DNA of 36,263 nucleotides from Paludibacteraceae bacterium. GTDB lineage: Bacteria > Bacteroidota > Bacteroidia > Bacteroidales > Paludibacteraceae. The position numbers and the translations under genes are program-made. Below, one piece after another: positions 8,301 to 17,121 of the stretch (position 1 is its first letter; each line of letters begins with the position of its first letter). The DNA is taken from contig JAKSNU010000015.1 in NCBI GenBank assembly GCA_024399535.1, forward strand, positions 1-36,263. The letters are read 5' to 3'. The notes beneath the pieces are model-generated. The model saw only the letters and a program-made list of their open reading frames with translations, did not search any database and was not told the DNA's origin.

Positions 8301-8503
8301 AGCGGTGCAATGACTGATTTCTGAATTGTAGATGCTGAGGCACCATAATACGATGTAGAGACACTGACCGTCGGAGGAGCAATATCAGGATACTGCTCCA
8401 TCGGAAGTCCCAACAAAGAGATAATACCGACAACAATAATCGCAATAGAAATTACCGAAGACAATACTGGACGCGAAATAAACGATTTAAGTTGCATAAT
8501 CAT
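5378..8503 (-). CDS. RND efflux transporter, hydrophobe/amphiphile type (AcrB/MexB family)
   Basis: The 1041-residue protein is the proton-driven inner-membrane pump. It has a first transmembrane helix at about 9-30, a periplasmic porter domain, a helix bundle, a second porter domain and a final bundle, which is the full AcrB layout. The proton-relay aspartates are D407 and D408 (TVVDDSIVVVEAVHEKL), in the same numbering as AcrB. The relay lysine is in GLLSKTGILIVEY, where AcrB has Lys940; the neighbouring Asn is Thr here. FVPQEDK and SLIGTFAFMQLAGFSINLIS are family hallmarks. The start overlaps the stop of the fusion-protein gene by ATGA, indicating coupled translation. Substrates cannot be told from sequence. 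Confidence 0.96.
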   Translation of the reverse strand: MIMQLKSFISRPVLSSVISIAIIVVGIISLLGLPMEQYPDIAPPTVSVSTSYYGASASTIQKSVIAPLEEAINGVENMMYMVSTATNNGNADIMIYFKQGTDPDQAAVNVQNRIAKATPMLPAEVRQNGIQTMKQQNSILQIFAISSTDDKYDCQFLANYLSINLKPKIMRIPGIGKFDMFGAEYSMRIWMKPDIMAAYHVNPSDITAALAEQNIEAATGTFGDNSKETTQYTMVFRGRLQSAEQFENIIIRSTSNGEILRLGDVANVELGTEHYAFSCNVNGHPGALCMLYQTAGSNATEVNNAVAECLEQSKNQLPQGVELDTLMNTNDFLYASIDNVLETLYEAILLVILIVLLFLHDFRSTIIPFVGIIVSLIGTFAFMQLAGFSINLISLFALVLVIGTVVDDSIVVVEAVHEKLDAGYKSPMKAAIDAMSEITTAVITSSLVFMAVFIPVSLMGGTNGVFFRQFGLTMAVAVGISALNALTLSPALCAILIKPKEKVADGAKKGLYKRFSDGFDTAFEKWSEKYKNGIKPLIKNKWLGFGIVILTIVLMAFTMTSTPKGFVPQEDKCMVLCDVILPPSTSLAITEKTMNQISDEIMGFDDVECTSNINGFAFSAGQMSSAGTFILKMTSWEKRDSKSLMVLAEKLAALNDKYPDATIIPFVLPMIPGYGTTADAEINLQDKSGGDMMEFLTYTQQFVDALSRRPEVAAAYTSFSLDNPQWLVDVNIPKCHNAGLTANEVLGTLSAYCGGTYAGDFNLFGKIYKVMVQGTPESHKDEFSLNQMYIALPGGGSAPLSNFLTLKKIYGSSTLKRFNMLNSILVNASPAAGASTGDVLRATQEVADEVLPSDYTFEFGGMAREESDGGNMGLMFAISALLIYLILSALYESYVVPFSIMLTVPAGVMGAYLFTWLFGLDNNIYLQTGVVMLIGLLSKTGILIVEYALQKRKEGLSIQDAALEAAKARLRPIMMTVGTMVIGLLPLLVSTGAGAMGNISLAVGAVFGMIIGCIGLLFLTPALFVVFESLQEKIKPLKPIE

Positions 8504-9603
8504 TCAATTGGTTTAATTTCAGCATTGTTTATCATCTTTCTCACTCCCTCAAGAACTATTCTATCGCCATCATTCAATCCATCTAATACGACATAATTAT
8601 CTTCGTCAACGCGATAGACATTAACCATAACTGATTCAGCAAATGTTTTTCCACCATCCTCGCGCAAACGATAGACGTAAACCTTGTCCTGAATCTCGAA
8701 TGTCGCAGTACGCGGTATCATTATTGCGTCCGGAGCACTATAAGGGATAAGCACTACAGCGCTTCCACCTGCCGTAAGAATAGATTGAGGATTATCATAT
8801 GCTATACGAACACTGATGCTACCAGTTGACTCGTCAATTATTCCAGATAATGTTTCCACCTTACCCTTATGATTGTATATTGACCCATCGCTCAATCTGA
8901 GCTGACACTCTGGCAAAATGTCCATTGCCTCATCTTTGGAATCGTAGCTTTTAATTCGGCTAATATATTCAGCTTCCGAAATAGAAATGTAAGCATAAAC
9001 TACTGAATTATCACTAACGACAGTAAGAGGCTCAGAAATAGCAGGACCAACTAATGCACCCTGACGATGATATATATTGCCGACGACACCATCACTCGGA
9101 GCTTTCACTATTGTGTATCCTAAATTCGTACGTGCCGCAAATTCCACTGACTGCGCCTCGGCAAGAGTGGCTTTCGCCCTATCCAAATCGTTCTTAGCGA
9201 CATCATATTGATTTTTAGATATAATCCCTTTATCAAACAATTGCTTTTTCGCCTGTTCTTGAATTTTTGCCGATTCCAACATTGCATTAGCACTCTGAAC
9301 ACCCGCCTGAGCCGAACGAAGCTGTGCATTGAAGTTATCCTGTGCAAGAACAAACAGACGTTGACCTTTCTTCACTTTATCGCCCTCTTTCACAAGCACC
9401 TGTTCGAGCAGTGCCTCAACTTGAGGAACCACATTGATATCCTGACGACCCTTGAGTTGAGCAGGATATTCAAAAACAACAGTACACGAATCTTTGTGAA
9501 TGGTCATTACTTTTTTCTCAGGAATTTCATCATTTTGCTGGTCATTACCACAACCACAAAACAACATTACTATTAAAGCAGTAAACAAAAATAATTTTTT
9601 CAT
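8500..9603 (-). CDS. RND efflux periplasmic adaptor (membrane fusion protein, lipoprotein)
   Basis: This 367-residue adaptor links the inner-membrane pump to the channel. The frame stays open further upstream, but the start at 9603 is chosen because it gives a lipoprotein signal (MKKLFLFTALIVMLFCGC, Cys18) and begins one nucleotide after the mrp stop. The upstream extension would lie inside mrp. Order of domains: a split biotinyl-lipoyl motif (EALLEQVLVKEGDKVKKGQ and later GYTIVKAPSDGVVGNIY), a helical hairpin at about 85-150 rich in Ala, Gln and Lys, then beta-barrel and membrane-proximal domains. ATGA overlap with the pump gene is present. Confidence 0.94.
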   Translation of the reverse strand: MKKLFLFTALIVMLFCGCGNDQQNDEIPEKKVMTIHKDSCTVVFEYPAQLKGRQDINVVPQVEALLEQVLVKEGDKVKKGQRLFVLAQDNFNAQLRSAQAGVQSANAMLESAKIQEQAKKQLFDKGIISKNQYDVAKNDLDRAKATLAEAQSVEFAARTNLGYTIVKAPSDGVVGNIYHRQGALVGPAISEPLTVVSDNSVVYAYISISEAEYISRIKSYDSKDEAMDILPECQLRLSDGSIYNHKGKVETLSGIIDESTGSISVRIAYDNPQSILTAGGSAVVLIPYSAPDAIMIPRTATFEIQDKVYVYRLREDGGKTFAESVMVNVYRVDEDNYVVLDGLNDGDRIVLEGVRKMINNAEIKPIE

Positions 9604-9604
9604 A

Positions 9605-10648
9605 TTATTTTTTTGATATTTTTTCTGCAAGTTCCAAATAATACCTTCCAGCCAATCCGTTAGAATCGAACGAAATTGGTGCTCCATTGTCGCCACTCTC
9701 GCAAACTGATTGTATAAGAGGTATCTGTGCAAGAAGAGGCACATTAAGTTGCTCTGCCAATTTACGGCATCCACCATCACCAAAAATAAAATATTTCTCG
9801 TCAGGATGCCCAGCTGGAGTGAACCAAGCCATATTCTCGACAAGTCCTAATATCGGGATGTTAATCTTCTCGTTTTGAAACATATCTATGCCCTTCCTCG
9901 CATCAGCCAACGCAACTTGTTGCGGAGTACTGACCACAATAGCGCCAGTGAATTTCAACGCATCTACCAACGTAAGGTGAATATCCGAAGTACCAGGAGG
10001 CATATCAACGATAAAATAATCCAATTCACCCCAATTTGCATCATTTATCATCTGACGGACGGCATTTGAAGCCATTGCCCCACGCCATACGACAGCACTG
10101 GCAGGATCAACAAAAAATCCTATTGAAAGAATCTTTATGCCGTATTGCTCTATTGGTTCAATTATCGAACGACCATCTTCGGCAATAGATGCCATCGGAT
10201 GGGCATCCTCAAGATTAAACATTTTAGGAACTGAAGGACCGAAAATGTCAGCATCCAACAACCCCACACGATAACCAAGATTGCGAAGCGACATTGCAAG
10301 GTTTGCCGCAATAGTCGATTTCCCGACACCACCTTTACCAGACGAAACAGCAATGATATTGTGAACTCTTGTCATGGAATCATCCTGTTTTTTCACTTCT
10401 GGTTGAGGGAAAGACGGAGTAACTGTGACTTCAATCTCGTTCGAGATATAAGTATGAACCGCCTGAATAGCAGCCTTGATGACTGATTTGGCAAATGGGT
10501 CATTCTGCTTAGGAAATACAATTGAAAATGAAAGATTGTCGCCATCAATTCGGATATCATCTGCGACCATTCCAGCCTCGACAATATTCTTTCCATTGCC
10601 TGGATAACGCACATGTTCGAGTGCTTCTTTAACTTGATTTGGATACAT
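9605..10648 (-). CDS. mrp: Mrp/ApbC family P-loop iron-sulfur carrier ATPase
   Basis: The 347-residue protein binds and hands on Fe-S clusters in the cytoplasm. An N-terminal MIP18/DUF59-like domain (about 1-85) precedes a deviant Walker A, SSGKGGVGKSTIAANLA, near residue 107. GLLDADIFGPSVP, DYFIVDMPPGTSDIHLT and STPQQVALADARKG are family signatures. The usual C-terminal CxxC is missing. The matching place reads NMAWFTPAGHPDEKYFIFGD, with a lone Cys in GGCRKLAEQL, a form I associate with Bacteroidetes homologues. The gene has its own promoter (10673-10703) and ends one nucleotide before the efflux adaptor gene, so it heads the pump operon. Confidence 0.95.
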   Translation of the reverse strand: MYPNQVKEALEHVRYPGNGKNIVEAGMVADDIRIDGDNLSFSIVFPKQNDPFAKSVIKAAIQAVHTYISNEIEVTVTPSFPQPEVKKQDDSMTRVHNIIAVSSGKGGVGKSTIAANLAMSLRNLGYRVGLLDADIFGPSVPKMFNLEDAHPMASIAEDGRSIIEPIEQYGIKILSIGFFVDPASAVVWRGAMASNAVRQMINDANWGELDYFIVDMPPGTSDIHLTLVDALKFTGAIVVSTPQQVALADARKGIDMFQNEKINIPILGLVENMAWFTPAGHPDEKYFIFGDGGCRKLAEQLNVPLLAQIPLIQSVCESGDNGAPISFDSNGLAGRYYLELAEKISKK

Positions 10649-10672
10649 AATACTACATATTTATTTTGCGCA

Positions 10673-10703
10673 CAAAGTTACAAAATATTTCTGTAATGAC
10701 AAA
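10673..10703 (-). promoter_or_regulatory. promoter of the mrp-efflux operon
   Basis: On the minus strand there is a TTTG at 10703-10700, 19 nt, then TAACTTTG at 10680-10673. This is a good match to the Bacteroidetes -33/-7 consensus. It lies between the sppA stop and the mrp start, so the pump operon can be transcribed independently of sppA. Confidence 0.75.
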
Positions 10704-10718
10704 GCAATACTGCAACTA

Positions 10719-12500
10719 TTATAAAATAACCCTGTACGGAGAATATGCCTGCATTCCAGAAAGTGAGGTCACCCGACGAAATTGTTCGACCATTGTTGGT
10801 GCCCAATAGCATGTTCCAGTGTATTTATTCATCAAAATACGTAATGCCTTATCCTCCTCGCTTTCATTTAACAATTCAAGTAAAGTTTCAGAAAAATCTT
10901 TTTTCTTTGGATATTCTGCGACTGAATAATTGTCGGTGAGATGGGCTTTTTCAGCAGCAATAACAACAGCATCATCCAACGTTCCTATGCAATCAACCAA
11001 TCCTCGGGTTAGGGCATCTTTGCCTAACCAAACGCGACCCTCGGCTATCGTACGTACAGAATCATCGGCAAGTTTTCTACCTTCAGCAACATGCGAGACA
11101 AAAGTATCATACCCACGATTTATATAACGCTGGAAAATAGCCTTTTCAGAGTCTGTGAACGGACGATACAACGAGCCCAAATCTGCATATTCCGAAGTCT
11201 TCACTCCATCAAAAGAAACACCAATCTTATCAAACGTTTCTGCAAAACATGGAATAACGCCAAAAATTCCGATAGAGCCGGTCAAAGTTGTAGCATCAGC
11301 CAAAATAGTATCAGCACAGCAACTCATATAATAACCACCCGATGCAGCATAATCGCCCATTGAGACTATCAAAGGCTTTTTCATTTTCAATCGTTTAGCT
11401 GCATACCACATTTGTTCAGAACCAAATGCCGAGCCACCAGGTGAATTTACCCTCAATACAACGGCTTTGACCTTATCATTCTCAGCCAACTCGTTAAGTA
11501 GCTTTACTATTTTCTCACTTTCAATACCTTCGGTAGTGCCGCCATCAATCTCGCCCATTGCATAGAGGACTGCCACCTTGTTGCCAGATGTTGACTCCGA
11601 GGACTCAACTTTACACATTTTAGAATGGCTTACAAACTTCGGTTTTGAATCTATCATATTTCTAAATATAGAATCCATATCCTGCTCATAGACCAACGAA
11701 TCGATTAAACCGTAAGAAACTGCCATTTCTGACTCAGCAAAAGCATATCCATTATTGGCAAACGAAAGAACCGAATCCACAACAAGATGTCTATCTGTTG
11801 CAATATCCGAAACTATGTGATCCCAGATTCCATCAGAAAGCACACTCATTTGCAAACGATTCGCATCTGACATTTTTTCGAGTATATACGGTTCAACTGC
11901 CGATTTGAAAGTACCAACTTTAAAGACCTGAATCTCAACACCTAATTTTTTAAGTGCTTTCGGGAAAAACATACTCTGCATAGAGATTCCGACAAGCGAC
12001 ACCATTCCCTGAGGGTTCATGTAAACTCGATCAGCAAGCGATGAAATCCATATAGTTCCCTGAGTATAATTGTCGGCATATGCTATGACAGGTTTATTTG
12101 ATTTTTTAAATTCAAAAATAAGTGAGCGAATTTCCTCAATTGATGAAGGCGAAGCAATAAAATCCTCACATCTCAAATAGAGAGCCTTGACCTTATCATT
12201 GTTTGCAGCAATACGTAAATTCCGCCTAATATCGGAAATAGAAACTTTCGAATTCATCGACGAAAACTTCGAATTCATCGAAAACAACTCTGATAAATCT
12301 TCTTCAGAAACATAATCAACCACAGTACCCTTCAAATCCAATTGATAGATAGAATTATCAGTCAACGAAACAGGTGTATCTTTCATTGAAAACGAAGCAA
12401 TGAAAGATATGAAAAAAATCATCGAAAACATCATCTTGATGACACCAAACAGTATGAGTCCAACAAAGACTGCACCTACTGATTTCCAAAAACTTTTCAT
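10719..12500 (-). CDS. sppA: signal peptide peptidase SppA, tandem 67K type
   Basis: The membrane-anchored S49 serine protease degrades leftover signal peptides and membrane-protein fragments. The ATG at 12500 (MKSFWKSVGAVF, 593 residues) is preferred to an in-frame TTG at 12512. A transmembrane helix at about 6-30 is followed by two S49 domains, the long arrangement of E. coli SppA. The catalytic lysine lies in VGTFKSAVEPY in the N-terminal half. The nucleophile serine lies in GDYAASGGYYMSCCADT in the C-terminal half, followed by LTGSIGIFGVIP. It is third in a peptidase, methyltransferase, sppA operon with a 17-nt gap. Confidence 0.94.
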   Translation of the reverse strand: MKSFWKSVGAVFVGLILFGVIKMMFSMIFFISFIASFSMKDTPVSLTDNSIYQLDLKGTVVDYVSEEDLSELFSMNSKFSSMNSKVSISDIRRNLRIAANNDKVKALYLRCEDFIASPSSIEEIRSLIFEFKKSNKPVIAYADNYTQGTIWISSLADRVYMNPQGMVSLVGISMQSMFFPKALKKLGVEIQVFKVGTFKSAVEPYILEKMSDANRLQMSVLSDGIWDHIVSDIATDRHLVVDSVLSFANNGYAFAESEMAVSYGLIDSLVYEQDMDSIFRNMIDSKPKFVSHSKMCKVESSESTSGNKVAVLYAMGEIDGGTTEGIESEKIVKLLNELAENDKVKAVVLRVNSPGGSAFGSEQMWYAAKRLKMKKPLIVSMGDYAASGGYYMSCCADTILADATTLTGSIGIFGVIPCFAETFDKIGVSFDGVKTSEYADLGSLYRPFTDSEKAIFQRYINRGYDTFVSHVAEGRKLADDSVRTIAEGRVWLGKDALTRGLVDCIGTLDDAVVIAAEKAHLTDNYSVAEYPKKKDFSETLLELLNESEEDKALRILMNKYTGTCYWAPTMVEQFRRVTSLSGMQAYSPYRVIL

Positions 12501-12517
12501 AACATATATCAATTTAA

Positions 12518-13162
12518 TTATTTCATTCTCAACAAAGTCAATCCATCCCTCAATGGCAATATAACCGTCTCAAAACGTGAATCATGCGTTACAGAATCGT
12601 TAAATTCCTTTATTGAAATAGTCTGCCGGTCAGAAGCAGGAGGGTTAGAAATAAGGACTTTCCCATCCCATAGTGTATTGTCAACCAAAATCAACGAACC
12701 AGAATGAAGATGAGGTATCAAAAGTTCGAGATACTGCATATACAACCGTTTGTCAGCATCAATGAAAGCAAAATCGTATTTTTCAGAAAGCGAAGGCAGT
12801 ATTTCCAAAGCATTTCCGATGATAAGTTTGATTTTATTCCCATAAGGGGCTCTTTCGAATTGATTTCTGATGAATTCCTCCATTTCATCGTTAATTTCGA
12901 TAGTAGTCAGAGTCCCATCTTCGGGTAAACCTTCAGCCATAGCAAGCGCAGAATAGCCTGAAAAAGTTCCCAATTCAATCACACGTCTTGCACCAACCAG
13001 TTCAACAATCATTTTAAGCAACCTCCCTTGCAAATGACCAGACATCATACGCGGATTAGTAGTAAAAAGCGCAGTTTCACGGAAAACAGTTTTCAAAATA
13101 TCCGGTTCAGCATCAATATGCGACAAAATATATTGATCAATATCATCACCATTATAAATCAT
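12518..13162 (-). CDS. class I SAM-dependent O-methyltransferase (COMT/CCoAOMT-like)
   Basis: The 214-residue protein has the Rossmann SAM-binding motif RRVIELGTFSGYSALAMAEG (about 57-76), an acidic residue after strand 2 (LTTIEIND), and the metal-site motif DFAFIDADKRLYMQYLELL followed by LILVDNTLWDGKV. Length and motifs fit family 3 O-methyltransferases, which need a divalent metal. Bacterial members include TrmR, which methylates 5-hydroxyuridine in tRNA, and catechol-type enzymes. The substrate here cannot be decided. It lies 8 nt after the M16 peptidase gene and 17 nt before sppA. Confidence 0.88.
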   Translation of the reverse strand: MIYNGDDIDQYILSHIDAEPDILKTVFRETALFTTNPRMMSGHLQGRLLKMIVELVGARRVIELGTFSGYSALAMAEGLPEDGTLTTIEINDEMEEFIRNQFERAPYGNKIKLIIGNALEILPSLSEKYDFAFIDADKRLYMQYLELLIPHLHSGSLILVDNTLWDGKVLISNPPASDRQTISIKEFNDSVTHDSRFETVILPLRDGLTLLRMK

Positions 13163-13170
13163 AATACAAA

Positions 13171-14376
13171 TTATTTATATATCAAAGTGGACAAGTTAGA
13201 AAACATAAATTGAGCCGTACTCATAATAGTATCGGACGAGTAAGTATCAATCTCTGTCAAAATATCTGCTGACGACCTCAAAGGCTCGTTATGCAATACG
13301 GTCTTTGATATTCCTAATATATAAGATTCAACATTTTGCCGCGAAATTAGAACCTGTCCTCTAAGTTGGCGCTTAGCAACAGCAAGTGCATGATTTGACA
13401 TCGGGGTTTCGCTTATTCTCTCAAGGCACTTTAAACTCAAATTATATGCTTTCTCAAAATTTCGTTCATCGCAACCAAAATACAATGTCCACACGCCAGT
13501 ATCAGTATATCCAGTAAGAGTGCTTTCGATTGTATAACAATATCCATACTTCTCGCGAACAGCCATATTCAGCAACGAACTCATGTTAGGACCTCCTAAT
13601 ATATTATTAAGTAACACCATCTTATAACGTTCAGGCGAAACTTGTTGAGGAGTAGAAGCCCCGATGATACAATGTACTTGATTTGTGTCCTTGGCTGACG
13701 TATGGTCGAACACAATAGAATTTATTTTTTGGACAGACCGAGATGAGAAACCAGATGCAGACGAAAAATACTTCTCAACTTTTTTTTCAAACCAATCCTC
13801 AGACATAGAACCAAGAGCAAATACCAACATCCTATTTGCAGTATAGCATCGTTTCGTAAAATTCCTCATTGATTCAGAATCGAAAGATTCGAGCGATTTT
13901 TCCGTACCAAGAATTGGACGTCCTATAGATTGCCCATAAAAAAGCATTTCTTCGAATTCATCGAAAATAAGTTCAGAAGGCGAATCTTTATAACTATCGA
14001 TTTCATCGAGAACGACAAGACGCTCTTTTTCAAGTTCTGATTCAGGGAAAGTAGAATTTAGCACCAAATCAGCCATAAGTTCAATAGCTCGTTCTGCATA
14101 TTCAACAGGAATAACAGAATAGACATAAGTATCCTCTTTGGTTGTATAAGCATCCATTTGTCCACCCACAGATTCCAAATAATTAATGATATGATATGGA
14201 CGTCTGCGTTTGGTACCTTTGAACATCATATGCTCAACAAAATGCGCCATACCATTCTCATATGGCGACTCATCACGAGTTCCAACATCAATAGCAACAC
14301 CCACATACGCAACAGGTAAGTCCCTGTGTATATGGAGAGTGCGAACTCCGTTCGAAAGAGTATGAATTGTACACAT
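13171..14376 (-). CDS. M16 family zinc metallopeptidase (single-domain, about 400 residues)
   Basis: The inverted zinc motif HxxEH is seen in GMAHFVEHMMFKGTKRR, with the downstream glutamate in the helix around YAERAIELMADLVLN. GGPNMSSLLNMAVREKYGY and the central linker fit processing-peptidase-like M16 subunits. The 401-residue protein has no signal peptide. The start is set at the ATG at 14376. An in-frame TTG at 14400 gives eight more residues, but it lies inside the -7 promoter box TAACTTTG (14405-14398), so it cannot be in the transcript from that promoter. It heads the operon with the methyltransferase and sppA. Confidence 0.92.
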   Translation of the reverse strand: MCTIHTLSNGVRTLHIHRDLPVAYVGVAIDVGTRDESPYENGMAHFVEHMMFKGTKRRRPYHIINYLESVGGQMDAYTTKEDTYVYSVIPVEYAERAIELMADLVLNSTFPESELEKERLVVLDEIDSYKDSPSELIFDEFEEMLFYGQSIGRPILGTEKSLESFDSESMRNFTKRCYTANRMLVFALGSMSEDWFEKKVEKYFSSASGFSSRSVQKINSIVFDHTSAKDTNQVHCIIGASTPQQVSPERYKMVLLNNILGGPNMSSLLNMAVREKYGYCYTIESTLTGYTDTGVWTLYFGCDERNFEKAYNLSLKCLERISETPMSNHALAVAKRQLRGQVLISRQNVESYILGISKTVLHNEPLRSSADILTEIDTYSSDTIMSTAQFMFSNLSTLIYK

Positions 14377-14397
14377 TTGACGTATGAAAAATTTTCG

Positions 14398-14405
14398 CAA
14401 AGTTA
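14398..14405 (-). promoter_or_regulatory. -7 promoter element of the M16 peptidase operon
   Basis: The minus strand reads TAACTTTGC here, matching TAnnTTTG, about 22 nt before the chosen ATG. No clear -33 TTTG is at the expected distance. The element is back to back with the porW promoter. Confidence 0.6.
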
Positions 14406-14415
14406 CAATATATTT

Positions 14416-14447
14416 TTTGATTATCTGAATTATTTATTGTAAATTTG
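14416..14447 (+). promoter_or_regulatory. promoter of the porW-porX-murF operon
   Basis: TTTG at 14416-14419, a 20-nt spacer and TAAATTTG at 14440-14447 match the Bacteroidetes consensus. The porW ATG follows 17 nt after the -7 element, giving a very short leader. Confidence 0.75.
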
Positions 14448-14464
14448 CAGACAAATTTCAATCA

Positions 14465-17119
14465 ATGAACAAACTTACAAAAATACTATTTTCCATAATG
14501 ATAGGAATAGCATTATGCACTTGTTCTACACAGAAGAACACAAGAGCAACGCGTTCCTTTCATCAAACGAAATGCAAATACAATATTGATTTCAATGCAA
14601 TGAATTCGTACAAGGAGGGGATAAAAAAACTCAACTCCAGCGACAATGACGATTATACGCAAAGAATCAAAATGTATCCAATCTCAAACAAGGCTAACCA
14701 AGAATTGGCAAAATCGGAAATGGATGTAGTAATTTTGAAATGCAGAAAAGCCATCAAGACACATTCCATCACACGCAAACCCAAAAAAGACATTAAACGG
14801 TCAAAAGACGAGAAATACATCTATTTCTACAATCAGGAAGAATATGTTCAAGGAGTGAAGGATGCATGGGTGTTGTTGGGGAAAGCCGAGATTCACAAAG
14901 GCGACTTCATCGGTGCAATCGCAACTTTCAATTACATATTACGTCATTATCCTTCTGACAAAATCGTCAATTGCAGAGCAAAAATATGGCAATCCAGAGC
15001 ATATGCCGAAGCTGGTTGGTTATATGAAGCCCAACAAGAATTCGAATCAATAAAACCTGATGAAGTTCATTACAAAGTTATGCCTGAATATACAGCGACA
15101 AAAGCTTTTTTGCTGCTCGAAGCAGGTAATGACATAGAAGCAATTCCATTCTTAGAATCAGCAATCCGCAACGAGAATGACAAGTATCTCAGAGCAAGAT
15201 GGAATATGCTAATAGGTCAAATTTTGTTCGAGAAAGGCAAGACAAATGAAGCTATACCATATCTGAAAGAAGCCGTAAAAAAATCTCAATCATATCAGTT
15301 GGAATTTAATGCCAGAATAATGCTTCTGCAAAGCGAAGGCAATGCCAATAGCATCAAGAAACTCGATAAAATGGCTAAAAATTACAACAACAAAGATTAT
15401 TTGGATCAAGTCTATTGTGCTATAGGGAGTATTTACCTTGCAAACGGAGATACTGCAAAAGCACTCGAAGCATACAAGCAAGGAGTAGAACAATCCACCA
15501 GAAATGGAGCTGAGAAAGCTACAGTCCTCATCACTATGGGCGACATATATTACAAGCAAAAGTCATATAGCGATGCTCAACCATGCTATTCTGAAGCGGC
15601 TAACCTTATAGACAATACTCACGAGGACTACAGACGAGTATCAAAACTCGGTCAAACTCTTGATCAATTTGTTCAATATTACAACACCATAACTTTACAG
15701 GATAGTCTGCAATACTTATCAACTCTGACCGAACCAGAACAACGTGCAATAATCGATGAAATAATAAAAGCACAAAAAGCTAAAGATAGTATTGAAGCTC
15801 AACAAATCAAAGATGCTGAAACTAAAGGCTTTCAAGAATCCGTTCGCCCAGACATGAGCATCCGAACAGGAAACCAAGAATGGTATTTTTACAATCAGCA
15901 ACTGATAGCAAAAGGAAAAACACTCTTTACAAATAAATGGGGGAACAGAGCCTTGGAGGACGATTGGAGAAGGAGTTCAAAATTCGCTGTTGGCAATTCT
16001 TCAATGACTGATTCTGACAACCAACAGACTGACGATCAAAAAACAGATAAAGGAAATAAAACAGACGATAAAAGCGAGGAGAATGAATTATATAACCCCG
16101 ATTTCTACTTCGCCCAAATTCCACAGACACCCGAAGACATTGAGAATTCTAATATGCTCATCAGTGATGCAATGTATAAACTTGCAACCCTTTATGACGA
16201 GAAATTAGAAGAATACAAACTATCCGCCGAAGAGCATGAGCTATTCCAAAATAGATTTCCTAAAGACAAAATGAACATTGAGTCATTATATGCTTCTTAC
16301 CGTTTGGGATTAATGCTGAACGATGAGGAAATGACCGAACGTTATAGAAACGAAATTATCAGACGTTATCCACAATCTACTTATGCTTTGGTACTCACTG
16401 ACAGCAATTACGTAAATCGCACAAAAAAGATGCTTATCATCGAAGACTCTATTTACCGAAATACATACAAAGCTTTCACAGAAAACGATTTTACAAAAGT
16501 AAAATCTGACTATCAAATGATGCAGAAAAACTACCCAACATCAACACTCATTGATAGATTTGCATTTTTGAATGCGCTAACAATAGGCAAAAGCGGTAAT
16601 ACTGAATTGTTTGCCTCTGAACTTGAAGATTTAGTCCGTAAATACCCAGATTCTCAAGTAACACCAGCTTGTCGTGACATTTTGGCATTGATGAATCAAG
16701 GAGAAAAAGCTCAAAAAGGAACAGACACAAAAGTTTTGTCTGAAATGAGAGAGAAAAATGATGAAATTGAAAAAGACAAGGCACAAGCAGAATTTACCAG
16801 AATTGACGATTCAAGACACGCATTAATTATAGTATTAGAAGGCAAAACAAAAAAACAAGCCAATACTATCTTATACGATATTGCAGCATATAATTTCACT
16901 CGATTTATGGTGAACACATACGATCTCGAATCAAGAATAATTGATGGAAATGAAACGATTATCGTTTCAGAATTCGAGTCAAGGACAGGTGCCGAATGGT
17001 ATTACAACAAATTGATGACCGAATCTACGATACGAGGATCGCAAATGGTCATTATATCAGTTGATGACTTGAACATTATAGGAAAAATAAAAACACTTTA
17101 CGAATACATTCAAAAATAA
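14465..17119 (+). CDS. porW: type IX secretion lipoprotein PorW/SprE, TPR repeats
   Basis: PorW (SprE) is a periplasmic lipoprotein needed for type IX secretion and, in gliding species, motility. The 884-residue product has a lipoprotein signal (ALCTC, Cys20) followed by KCKYNIDFNAMNSYKEGIKK, a stretch typical of the family. Successive TPR-like helical pairs cover about 110-420: VLLGKAEIHKGDFIGAIATF, WMLIGQILFEKGKT-like, and TMGDIYYKQKSYSDAQPCY. A charged low-complexity segment lies near 515-545. A second helical repeat block follows, then a C-terminal strand-helix module (about 785-884) resembling a SPOR-like fold. It ends 2 nt before porX. The family call is by overall pattern. Confidence 0.85.
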   Translation: MNKLTKILFSIMIGIALCTCSTQKNTRATRSFHQTKCKYNIDFNAMNSYKEGIKKLNSSDNDDYTQRIKMYPISNKANQELAKSEMDVVILKCRKAIKTHSITRKPKKDIKRSKDEKYIYFYNQEEYVQGVKDAWVLLGKAEIHKGDFIGAIATFNYILRHYPSDKIVNCRAKIWQSRAYAEAGWLYEAQQEFESIKPDEVHYKVMPEYTATKAFLLLEAGNDIEAIPFLESAIRNENDKYLRARWNMLIGQILFEKGKTNEAIPYLKEAVKKSQSYQLEFNARIMLLQSEGNANSIKKLDKMAKNYNNKDYLDQVYCAIGSIYLANGDTAKALEAYKQGVEQSTRNGAEKATVLITMGDIYYKQKSYSDAQPCYSEAANLIDNTHEDYRRVSKLGQTLDQFVQYYNTITLQDSLQYLSTLTEPEQRAIIDEIIKAQKAKDSIEAQQIKDAETKGFQESVRPDMSIRTGNQEWYFYNQQLIAKGKTLFTNKWGNRALEDDWRRSSKFAVGNSSMTDSDNQQTDDQKTDKGNKTDDKSEENELYNPDFYFAQIPQTPEDIENSNMLISDAMYKLATLYDEKLEEYKLSAEEHELFQNRFPKDKMNIESLYASYRLGLMLNDEEMTERYRNEIIRRYPQSTYALVLTDSNYVNRTKKMLIIEDSIYRNTYKAFTENDFTKVKSDYQMMQKNYPTSTLIDRFAFLNALTIGKSGNTELFASELEDLVRKYPDSQVTPACRDILALMNQGEKAQKGTDTKVLSEMREKNDEIEKDKAQAEFTRIDDSRHALIIVLEGKTKKQANTILYDIAAYNFTRFMVNTYDLESRIIDGNETIIVSEFESRTGAEWYYNKLMTESTIRGSQMVIISVDDLNIIGKIKTLYEYIQK

Positions 17120-17121
17120 CC

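Noticed and set aside
9604..9843. 80-residue extension of the efflux adaptor
   Set aside because: It lies inside mrp in another frame and would remove the lipoprotein signal from the N-terminus.
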